Positions 1 through 6,076 of a stretch of DNA of 7,982 nucleotides are shown in pieces (position 1 is the first letter of the stretch; every line of letters begins with the position of its first letter). The stretch spans positions 1 to 7,982 of the forward strand of contig CALLWN010000176.1 of NCBI GenBank assembly GCA_938016505.1. Reading direction: 5' to 3'. A program made the position numbers and the translations under genes. The notes under the pieces were generated by a model. It did not search any database, was not told where the DNA came from, and saw only the letters and a program-made list of their open reading frames with translations. The DNA is from an uncultured Sphingomonadaceae bacterium (lineage in GTDB: Bacteria; Pseudomonadota; Alphaproteobacteria; Sphingomonadales; Sphingomonadaceae).

Positions 1-338
1 TCGCCCGGGACGGCCCGGCAGGGCTGGCGGAACCTCGACCCTACAATGGCATCGCGGCACGCCAGGCCGGCAGTCGCCCAGGGTCGCGCTGACCGATCGC
101 GGCTCCCGCACCCGGCCTCCCGATGTGCGCCTGACTGTGCGAAGGTGGAAAAGCGTGAGCGTTCTCAAGAGGTTGGAGCGCCTGAAAACCGGTCTGGAAT
201 CCTGTCTCCCCGACCATCCGAGTTCAGGCCATCGGCATGGGCAGGCCGGCCGGTGGAATGGTCGCTCTCCTTGACAGCGCGAATGGCAGCGAACCGGGTT
301 TGTGAAGGACCGCGCGCCAGCCAGCTTGCGCCTGCGGG
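1..338. other. Left-edge region without a convincing gene
   Basis: This stretch lies downstream of the three-gene minus-strand operon, whose last stop codon (TGA) is at 339-341. Reading frames are open here, but none gives a recognisable protein. The stretch 141-200 is 32/60 G+C (53%), clearly poorer than the surrounding DNA. Within it a GTG at 155-157 follows AAGGTGG (142-148) with a 6-base spacer and opens a 39-codon frame ending at TGA 272-274. Its first residues (SVLKRLERLKTGLE) could form an amphipathic helix, but I do not recognise it and do not call it a gene. I found no stem followed by a T-run that would terminate the operon. A tRNA-Pro 3'-end match at 197-216 is listed separately. 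Confidence 0.6.
197..216 (+). other. Candidate attachment-site remnant: 3' end of a tRNA-Pro gene
   Basis: The 20 bases GAATCCTGTCTCCCCGACCA match, from memory, the end of bacterial tRNA-Pro genes: the end of the T-loop, the 3' side of the T-stem (CCTGT), the 3' acceptor strand (CTCCCCG), discriminator A and encoded CCA. The matching 5' acceptor strand (CGGGGAG), D-arm and anticodon arm are absent upstream, so this is not a functional tRNA. Tyrosine-recombinase elements commonly integrate into tRNA 3' ends and leave such a duplicate at their far end. In this orientation the intact tRNA and the element would lie to the left of the window and the cytochrome operon outside it. No integrase is visible, so the att role is inference. 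Confidence 0.45.
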
Positions 339-2126
339 TCAGCGCCTTGCCGCCGGGCCTGCGCCAACCGCCTTCTCGAGCCCGGCAAAGCCGGGGGCGC
401 GGGCATCAGGGTGGAACCAGTGGCAGGTGGCGCACGCGTCCGAAGCTCTCGCGTCAGGGTGTCGTGCCGCCCAGCCGGGGTTGCCATGGCATTGGCGGCA
501 GGTGGCGATGCCTGGAAGCAGCAGGTCCCCGGCCTGGTCGCTCGCACCCGCCGCATGGCAGGTGCTGCACCGCACGCCCTTGTGCGAGGGGTGGGGGAAG
601 AGGCTCCGCTGGTAGAATCGCCCGCTCAGATGGACCGGGGCGATCCCGATCTCCAGACTTCCCGGCGCGTGATCGATACGGACCTCGTGGCAATCCTGGC
701 ACACCCCGCCGGGGAGAAAAGGCGCGGCTGCCCGCGTCAGCGCATCCGGCGCGACGCCGGCGCTGGCGGGCCCGGCCCCAGGCAGGGTGCGGGCCGAACC
801 GGCAACCGCGGGGGCCGGCGCTGGCGCTGGGCGCAGCGCGCGAAGCATTGCCACCACCTGTGCCGGCCTGCCGTGGGGAAGCTGGACCACGCGCCCCGAG
901 GTGTCAGCGATGGCGAGGCTGTGGCAGGCGCTGCAGTGCTGCTCCATCTCGACCGGGAGAAAGCCCGGCCCGCTCTTCTCGGCGCGGTGGCAGTCGGCGC
1001 AGTCGAGCGGCCTGCCATGGCCTTCGAGACGCTGGGCCATGCGGGCGACGGCGTTGGTGACCGAGAGGTGCTGGGCGTGGCTGAAACGAAGCCCGTTGCG
1101 CTCCTCGGGCCGCTGGTCGAGCGGGACCTGCCGGAAGACCGGCTTTCCTGCGACAAAGCCGCTGACGACGCGCGGGCGGAACTGCGGATGATCCCGACGC
1201 CAGTGGCTGGCATCGCGCAAGGCGGTATCGGGGAGCTTCGTCGAGAGGGTCGCATGGCAGGCACCGCAGTCACTCGTCCCCGGGTTCGAGAGGAGCTTCC
1301 GGCCCTCGTGCTCGGTGTGGCAGACGGTGCAGCGACCCGGCGGCAGGTTCGCAATCGCCCGCGCGGCCGCGACGAGTGGCGGCGGCCCGGCCAATGTGGC
1401 GAGCATGCGCTCGGGCCTGGCATGGTCGTGGGCGCTGCGGTGACAGCTGCGACAGCTGGCGTCGGTCACGCTCGCGAACGGTTCCTGATGGCAGGCCTTG
1501 CAGTCGGCGACCAGCAGCGCATGGGCCGAGCTCATCGGCCCTGACAGCCATGTCCGGTCGAACGCAGGCCCCCGGTTCCGGAAATGCGGCTCGGCCGCGA
1601 GCGCCCGCGCTGTTCCCGCGGTCGGCGGCAAGGGGCGGGCGACAAACCCGGCGATCGGCCAGGCGAGGAAGGCGATGAGAATGGCGAGACCCAAGATCCA
1701 GGCGGCAGCGCGCCGGCCGGCAACAGGCGGGGTGAGCTTCCCTGGCACCGGGCGCAGGGCGACGGCCTGCTCGAGGGTCAGGAGGATGATGTCCGGATCG
1801 GCCGCGTCCCGCGCGATCGTCAGCCGGTGGCCGCCCAGTGCCAGCGTGCGGGGCGAGTCGAGCCCGAGCCGGCCAGGGGAGGCCAACTCGCGATCGATCA
1901 GGACCGGGGCCTCGATGGCCAGACCCACCCCGCCGTCGGCGTCTGCCGCGAGCGCAAGGTGGCGGAGGGCGACACCGAGATCGGGAATCTCGATGGTGCA
2001 GTCGGTGGCCCGGCCAACCGTGATCGGCCCCGGCCCGAGGTCCCGCTCGCGCACGATATCGCCGCCAGCGAGGCGCTGGCTCACCTGGCGGAGCCGGAAG
2101 CGGAGGCCCGGAGCGCGCTCGCCCAT
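339..2126 (-). CDS. FHA-like domain, membrane-anchored decahaem cytochrome c
   Basis: A 595-residue protein, probably a membrane-anchored periplasmic electron carrier. Residues 10-120 resemble an FHA domain (ITVGRATDC near 35-43, G38-R39, H56), but the usual phosphothreonine-contacting Ser of the SxxH motif is Ala53. One membrane helix follows at about 141-163 (ILGLAILIAFLAW), placing FHA in the cytoplasm and the rest in the periplasm. Ten CxxCH motifs start at Cys 209, 225, 266, 287, 376, 398, 476, 520, 543 and 565. Spare histidines (for example 273, 313, 350, 353, 418, 512, 515) could be distal ligands. An Ala/Pro-rich linker (about 431-470) separates haems 1-6 from 7-10. Motifs such as DHPQF and HCSACHSL recall cytochrome c3/c7-type multihaem proteins. 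The ATG at 2126 is chosen because it lies 7 bases after the stop of gene B; a GTG directly before it and a TTG at 2168 are alternatives. Last gene of the operon. Haem number is certain; redox partner unknown. Confidence 0.93.
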   Translation of the reverse strand: MGERAPGLRFRLRQVSQRLAGGDIVRERDLGPGPITVGRATDCTIEIPDLGVALRHLALAADADGGVGLAIEAPVLIDRELASPGRLGLDSPRTLALGGHRLTIARDAADPDIILLTLEQAVALRPVPGKLTPPVAGRRAAAWILGLAILIAFLAWPIAGFVARPLPPTAGTARALAAEPHFRNRGPAFDRTWLSGPMSSAHALLVADCKACHQEPFASVTDASCRSCHRSAHDHARPERMLATLAGPPPLVAAARAIANLPPGRCTVCHTEHEGRKLLSNPGTSDCGACHATLSTKLPDTALRDASHWRRDHPQFRPRVVSGFVAGKPVFRQVPLDQRPEERNGLRFSHAQHLSVTNAVARMAQRLEGHGRPLDCADCHRAEKSGPGFLPVEMEQHCSACHSLAIADTSGRVVQLPHGRPAQVVAMLRALRPAPAPAPAVAGSARTLPGAGPASAGVAPDALTRAAAPFLPGGVCQDCHEVRIDHAPGSLEIGIAPVHLSGRFYQRSLFPHPSHKGVRCSTCHAAGASDQAGDLLLPGIATCRQCHGNPGWAARHPDARASDACATCHWFHPDARAPGFAGLEKAVGAGPAARR

Positions 2127-2133
2127 CACATGT

Positions 2134-3000
2134 CTACCAGTAGAAGAAGACCGAGACGATGTGGGCAAGGAGCGCGGCGAGAAGCGCGAGGGTCAGCGGC
2201 ACATGGACGAGCAGCCAGAACTGGAGCCAGGTCTTGAGGCACGCGTTGGTCCGGATCCGGGCGAGCAGCGCGGCCCTGACCTCCAGCAGCTGGCGCAGCG
2301 GGGCAAGCGCCGGGTCTGACGGACCGATCGCGCCAAGCGCCGCAGCCGTTCCGCACTGGGCGACCCGCCCGGCAAGCCGCTCGGCAAGACCCGCGCCGAC
2401 TGCGGGTGATGCGATGGCGGCCTTGACGAGCGCCGCCTCCCTGTCGGCCAGCGGGCGGGCGGCGGCCTCGAGCGCCCGGTCATTGTCGGCAAGTTCGACC
2501 GCCATGGCCCGCTCGCTGGCCGTGGCCCGGTTGTCCGAGAGCAGCCTCGGCAGCCGAACATAGAGGATGACGCCCCAGACCCCCGAGAGGATGACACCCA
2601 TCAGCAGAGCCCAGGCGAGCGTATGCACGTTCCAGCCAAACTGGAAGCCGGAATGGAGCGTGGCAACAACGGCCAGGGCGAGCCCGAGCCAGACATGGGC
2701 CGAGACCCACGCCTTGAGCGACCATTGCCCATCGGTGAAGCGGCGCTTGCGGATGCCGAGGAGAGAGAGCCAGACGATCAGGCCGGCGGCCACTGTTCCC
2801 AGCCCATAGCCAAGCGCGGTGCCGCCATTGGGGCGCGGCCACGGGCTGTCCAGCGCATAGAGGAGGCCGGCACCCGCAGCGACCAGCGCGGCAACCCGCG
2901 CCCAGAGATAGCCACGATGCGCAAGGAAGCTTTCGTGGACGGCCAGCTGTGACGGCCGGGTCCGGGCAGGGGCGGGTCGCGGGGCTGCGCGAGCGTTCAC
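2134..3000 (-). CDS. Putative diheme transmembrane cytochrome b
   Basis: A 288-residue integral membrane protein; I do not recognise a named family. Predicted helices lie at about 32-50, 64-84, 98-118, 127-148 and 257-285. Helices 3 and 5 each carry two histidines 14 positions apart (H102/H116 and H266/H280), the classic pattern for bis-His ligation of two b haems. Positive-inside charges (Arg-rich N-terminus, IRKRRF after helix 2) put the N-terminus and the roughly 105-residue loop 150-255 in the cytoplasm, so H102/H266 would hold a cytoplasmic-side haem and H116/H280 a periplasmic-side haem. The loop is charged, Ala-rich and probably helical, and could dock the protein of gene A. GTG 3000 is chosen as the first start after the stop of gene A (19-base gap); its Shine-Dalgarno is weak, so translational coupling is likely. 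Expected role: passing electrons between gene A (cytoplasm) and gene C (periplasm). The haem assignment is inference from histidine spacing. Confidence 0.85.
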   Translation of the reverse strand: MNARAAPRPAPARTRPSQLAVHESFLAHRGYLWARVAALVAAGAGLLYALDSPWPRPNGGTALGYGLGTVAAGLIVWLSLLGIRKRRFTDGQWSLKAWVSAHVWLGLALAVVATLHSGFQFGWNVHTLAWALLMGVILSGVWGVILYVRLPRLLSDNRATASERAMAVELADNDRALEAAARPLADREAALVKAAIASPAVGAGLAERLAGRVAQCGTAAALGAIGPSDPALAPLRQLLEVRAALLARIRTNACLKTWLQFWLLVHVPLTLALLAALLAHIVSVFFYW

Positions 3001-3019
3001 CGGGCTGCGCCCAAGCTGG

Positions 3020-5485
3020 TCAGGCCGGCTGCCGCGCCAGCGCGAGGAACGCCTCGGGCGCGACGCGGATGGCGGCGCCCGTCGGGCAGGCGCGCACGCA
3101 GGCCGGCCCTCCACGCCTGCCGGCACACATGTCGCATTTCACCGCCTTCTTCGGCGGTTCCTCGATGCCGAGGCGCGCCCGCTCGGCCCTTGCCCACGCC
3201 TTTGGCGGCTCGCCGGGTCCCGGGCCGCGCCCGAGAAGCATCCAGGCGAGAAGTCCTGGCTTCCTGGGTGGCGGCGAGTCCATGCGGATGACACCATAGG
3301 GGCAGTAGCGCACGCAGTTGCCGCAGCCGATGCAACTGTCGTTGATCGTAACCTCGCCATCCGGTCCGCGGCGGATCGCGTCCGGCGGGCAGTCGGTCAT
3401 GCAGTGCGGGTGCTCGCAGTGGCGGCAGGAGGTGGGCACGTGGAGATAGGCGAAGGTGCGGCCCGCCTCCCGGTCGAGCCGGGACAGGCCGTCATGACTG
3501 TCGGCGCAGGCCTTCTCGCAATTGTCGCAGCCGACGCACAGGCGCTCGTCGATGAGAAGCACGTCGGTCGCCTCGCCGAGACCGTTCTCGATCAGGAAAG
3601 CGGCGGTCTCGCTGTAGAGGTCGACCGCACTGCCGAACCGGTGCTTGCGGTCCTCGATGAAGGCGTTGAGCGCGCGGCGGGCGGCCATGTCGGTCAGGGT
3701 GCGAGCGCGCAGCTCCGGCTTGGCATCGAACAGGGCCCGGAAGGCCGCACCGTCGAGCCGGATGAGCTCGGACCGGATTGCGGCGCGGACGGTCGCGGTG
3801 CGGGGGCTGCCGTCGAGCACCGCCATCTCGCCGAAATAGGACCCCGCCGGGAGGTAACTCAGGAACACCGGCTTGCCGCCGATGCGCTTCTCCACGGTGC
3901 AGGACCCGCGACGGACGACGAAGAGGGCGTCGCCGGCGTCACCCTCCTCGACGATGGGCTCGCCGGCGCGCACCGTGAGGGTCTTGGCGGATGCGAGGAT
4001 CGGGGCAAGGTCGTCGGCGACCAGACCCGACTGGAAGATCTGCAGGAGCAGCCGAGTGGTGGTGATCCGCTCCACTTCGGCGCCCGCCTCGGGCACGGTT
4101 CCGATGAGGCGCAGCGCTGCGGTGCGCGGCAGCTCGACCAGGATGGAGTCGGCGGCCGCCCGCACGGTGGCGCCCCGCCTGCGGCCAGAGATGAGGCCGA
4201 CCTCGCCGACGATCGATCCCTCGCCGATGCTTGCCGTCCGCCGCGGCGGTCCGGGGTCGATCTCCACCTCGACCGCCCCCTCGGCGATTGCGAACAGCGA
4301 GGCCCCGACATCGTGCTTCCGGAACACCAGCTCGCCCGGCCGGCACCGCCGCACCGATGCGTCGAGCAGGAGCTCGCGCATCTGCAGCGGCGAGACGGGT
4401 CTGAAGATCGAGACCCGCTCGCGCAGGAACGCGATCCAGCCGTCCACCGTACGCTCCGGCCCGAGGCCGGCGAACAGCCGCTCCAGGATGGGCTCGTCGG
4501 CGGGCCGCAGCCCATCGTTGCCGGCGATGAACTCGATGACGTCATGGCCCTGGTTCAGGCAGTGCTTGATGAGCGGGTAGCCGGCCAGCGCGCCGATCAC
4601 ATACAGGCCGGGGACGCTGGTCTCGAAGCGCGGCGAGAGCAGCGGGAAGGCTTCCCGCGCGGCAGACGTGAAGGCGACCCCGGCCTTCTCGACGAAGGCG
4701 CGCGGCGGCGCCGAGCCAAGCCGGGCGATCACCCGGTCGCAGCGGAGCCGCGCCTCGCCGTCGCGGGTCTCGACCACCATGTGGCCGGGTTCGAGCCGGT
4801 TTGGCGCAGTCTCGGTGAGCACCGTGATCCGGCCAGCGTCGCGCGCGGCCATCAGGGCCTTCACATTGGCCTCCTTGGCCCGGGCGAAGTCGGCCGATCG
4901 GTTGAGGATGGTGACGCAGTTGCCCTGCGCCGGGTCGGCAGCAAGGCCGAGCGCATTCTCGATGCCGGCGTCGCCCGAGCCCACCACGATGATATGCTCG
5001 TCAATGAAGGCGCCGGGGTCGTCGAGCGTGTACTGGATCGCCGGAGCGTCTGGCGCGTCGGCACCGGGCAGGCGAAGGAGATTGGGGTTGCCCTGGGTGC
5101 CGATCGCAAGCACCACATGGGCGGCCCGGACCCTCTCGCCATCCGCGAGCGTGAGCAGGAAGTTCCCCCTTGCGCCGGAGATCTCCGTGACGTCGGACCG
5201 ATAGCGGACGGCGATCCCGGCACCGGCTGCGTCCCTGTCCCACTGCGCGAGGACCGTCTCGCGCGGACCGGCCGCGAAGCCAAGGTCGGCGCGCAGCAGG
5301 AGCTGGGCCGGTGTCGCCATGACATGCTTGCCCTTCTGGTAGCGGAACACCGTGTCGGCGAGATGGTCGGTCTTCTCGAGGAGGAGGTGACGCATGCCGC
5401 GCCGGGCTGCGCGGGCGGCAGCGGCAAGGCCGGCCGGCCCCGCGCCGACGATCGCGACGTCCAGAAGCTCGTCTCCCGTCTCCAC
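3020..5485 (-). CDS. FAD/NAD(P) oxidoreductase fused to two cNMP-binding domains and a four-cluster ferredoxin module
   Basis: An 821-residue cytoplasmic fusion and the first gene of the operon. Residues 8-320 are a thioredoxin-reductase-like flavoprotein: FAD motif GAGPAG (14-19), second dinucleotide motif GSGDAG (169-174) and a C-terminal GLYVIGA (293-299). It lacks the CxxC redox disulfide of true thioredoxin reductases. Two CRP-like cyclic-nucleotide-binding domains follow (about 364-464 and 485-590). Both keep phosphate-binding-cassette residues: GE with E428 and R437 in the first, FGE with E553 and R562 in the second. Residues 645-805 hold 16 cysteines in four groups (650/653/656/660, 687/690/695/699, 718/721/724/728, 784/787/796/800), as in DmsB/NrfC-type subunits carrying four [4Fe-4S] clusters. 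The GTG at 5485 is chosen because AGGAGG lies 4 bases upstream and the FAD motif starts soon after; an upstream GTG at 5608 would add 41 unconserved-looking residues. Likely role: NAD(P)H-linked electron entry or exit, gated by a cyclic nucleotide. Substrate and direction are unknown. Confidence 0.93.
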   Translation of the reverse strand: METGDELLDVAIVGAGPAGLAAAARAARRGMRHLLLEKTDHLADTVFRYQKGKHVMATPAQLLLRADLGFAAGPRETVLAQWDRDAAGAGIAVRYRSDVTEISGARGNFLLTLADGERVRAAHVVLAIGTQGNPNLLRLPGADAPDAPAIQYTLDDPGAFIDEHIIVVGSGDAGIENALGLAADPAQGNCVTILNRSADFARAKEANVKALMAARDAGRITVLTETAPNRLEPGHMVVETRDGEARLRCDRVIARLGSAPPRAFVEKAGVAFTSAAREAFPLLSPRFETSVPGLYVIGALAGYPLIKHCLNQGHDVIEFIAGNDGLRPADEPILERLFAGLGPERTVDGWIAFLRERVSIFRPVSPLQMRELLLDASVRRCRPGELVFRKHDVGASLFAIAEGAVEVEIDPGPPRRTASIGEGSIVGEVGLISGRRRGATVRAAADSILVELPRTAALRLIGTVPEAGAEVERITTTRLLLQIFQSGLVADDLAPILASAKTLTVRAGEPIVEEGDAGDALFVVRRGSCTVEKRIGGKPVFLSYLPAGSYFGEMAVLDGSPRTATVRAAIRSELIRLDGAAFRALFDAKPELRARTLTDMAARRALNAFIEDRKHRFGSAVDLYSETAAFLIENGLGEATDVLLIDERLCVGCDNCEKACADSHDGLSRLDREAGRTFAYLHVPTSCRHCEHPHCMTDCPPDAIRRGPDGEVTINDSCIGCGNCVRYCPYGVIRMDSPPPRKPGLLAWMLLGRGPGPGEPPKAWARAERARLGIEEPPKKAVKCDMCAGRRGGPACVRACPTGAAIRVAPEAFLALARQPA

Positions 5486-5489
5486 GGCG

Positions 5490-5495
5490 CCTCCT
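5490..5495 (-). promoter_or_regulatory. Ribosome binding site of gene A
   Basis: On the minus strand AGGAGG stands 4 bases before the GTG at 5485-5483. It is the strongest Shine-Dalgarno sequence seen for the operon and decides the GTG 5485 start over the upstream GTG at 5608. Genes B and C have only weak sites. Confidence 0.7.
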
Positions 5496-5516
5496 CGTCC
5501 GGCACGCTGCCAGCGG

Positions 5517-5525
5517 AGCCTAGCA
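5517..5525 (-). promoter_or_regulatory. Possible extended -10 element for the A-B-C operon
   Basis: The minus strand reads TGC-TAGGCT, an extended -10-like element (TGn then TAnnnT). It would start transcription near 5510 and leave a leader of about 25 bases containing the ribosome binding site. No good -35 box lies 16-18 bases upstream, so an activator or another sigma factor would be needed. This is pattern matching only. Confidence 0.25.
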
Positions 5526-5686
5526 CAGCTGCGCCGCCGGACCAGTCCCACGCCAGTCGACACCGGAGGTCGAAACCTGCTGCTCCCCTTTACGGTAACC
5601 TCTTCCACCTCCTAAGAGCGCGGCATTGCCGGCTGGCGTGGAGGCGGATGTCATGGCAGCAGAGATCGGCCGGTGCGCGCTCATCT

Positions 5687-5704
5687 CCGCCCCCGGCGGG
5701 GCGG
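5687..5704. repeat. GC-rich hairpin (7-bp perfect stem, 4-base loop)
   Basis: CCGCCCC (5687-5693), loop CGGC, then GGGGCGG (5698-5704) form a perfect stem. No T-run follows on either strand, so it is not a standard intrinsic terminator. It may be a structured leader element or chance in GC-rich DNA. Confidence 0.4.
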
Positions 5705-5870
5705 TCCTGCCAGCGGGCACCGCAGCAGAAGGTGCGCAGCGGCGCGGCCCTTCGCTGGCCCGGAGCAATGGCACGCCCACCCGCAGCGGCCGGCGCTCTT
5801 CCGGCTGGCGGTCGCCAGGGGCAACCACGAGGAGTTGATGCCCTTGCGGAACCTCGCCCGCTGCGGATCC

Positions 5871-5884
5871 GGGGCGATCGCCCC
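5871..5884. repeat. Perfect 14-base palindrome
   Basis: GGGGCGATCGCCCC is identical to its reverse complement and has the octamer GCGATCGC at its centre. It sits in the divergent region about 190 bases before ccmI. It could be an operator for a dimeric regulator or a chance GC-rich palindrome. Confidence 0.45.
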
Positions 5885-6076
5885 CTTACAGATGGGCATG
5901 ATCGGGACCCCTCGCCTGCGCCCGGACATCCTCGCCGATCCAGGCCCGGACGATCCTGCTCCGGGCGGGCCCGCTGCCGGTGCCGGCTGGGGCCGGCGAC
6001 ATCCCTGCCGAGGGGCGGGGTCGGATGCGACCGGGTCGAGGCGTCGACGACGAGGCAGACGGGCGGGGCCGATGCG

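Larger units (their letters stand above)
5486..6076. other. Long divergent intergenic region without a recognisable gene
   Basis: This 591-base gap separates the divergent gene A and ccmI. Frames on both strands are open for 70-135 codons, but their translations are Arg/Pro/Gly-rich and match nothing I recognise, as expected for antisense or noncoding GC-rich DNA. Visible structure: an odd palindrome TTAC-G-GTAA (5590-5598) inside a plus-strand promoter-like pair TTTACG (5589-5594), 18 bases, TAAGAG (5613-5618); a 7-bp stem hairpin at 5687-5704; a perfect 14-base palindrome at 5871-5884; and GCCGGC-TGGG-GCCGGC at 5982-5997. The region may hold control sites for both genes or the remains of a lost gene; I cannot tell which. 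Confidence 0.6.

Noticed and set aside
155..216. A full tRNA (Ser- or Pro-like), because of CTGAAAACCGG followed by a CCA end
   Set aside because: No 5' acceptor strand, D-arm or paired anticodon stem can be drawn; only the 3'-terminal 20 bases match.
411..2319. Long plus-strand open frames opposite the decahaem cytochrome gene (for example 411-1544 and 1498-2319)
   Set aside because: They are shadows of gene C and the end of gene B, with compositionally odd translations and no recognisable domain.
3001..3126. Upstream start near 3126 for gene B
   Set aside because: It would overlap the ferredoxin cysteine motif region of gene A by more than 100 bases and adds an Arg/Pro-rich segment with no family character.
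3020..5485. Plain thioredoxin reductase for the N-terminal part of gene A
   Set aside because: The redox-active CxxC is absent and the domain is fused to CNB and ferredoxin modules.
5486..5608. Upstream start at GTG 5608 for gene A
   Set aside because: The extra 41 residues are Arg-rich with no domain, while GTG 5485 has a strong AGGAGG site and starts just before the FAD motif.
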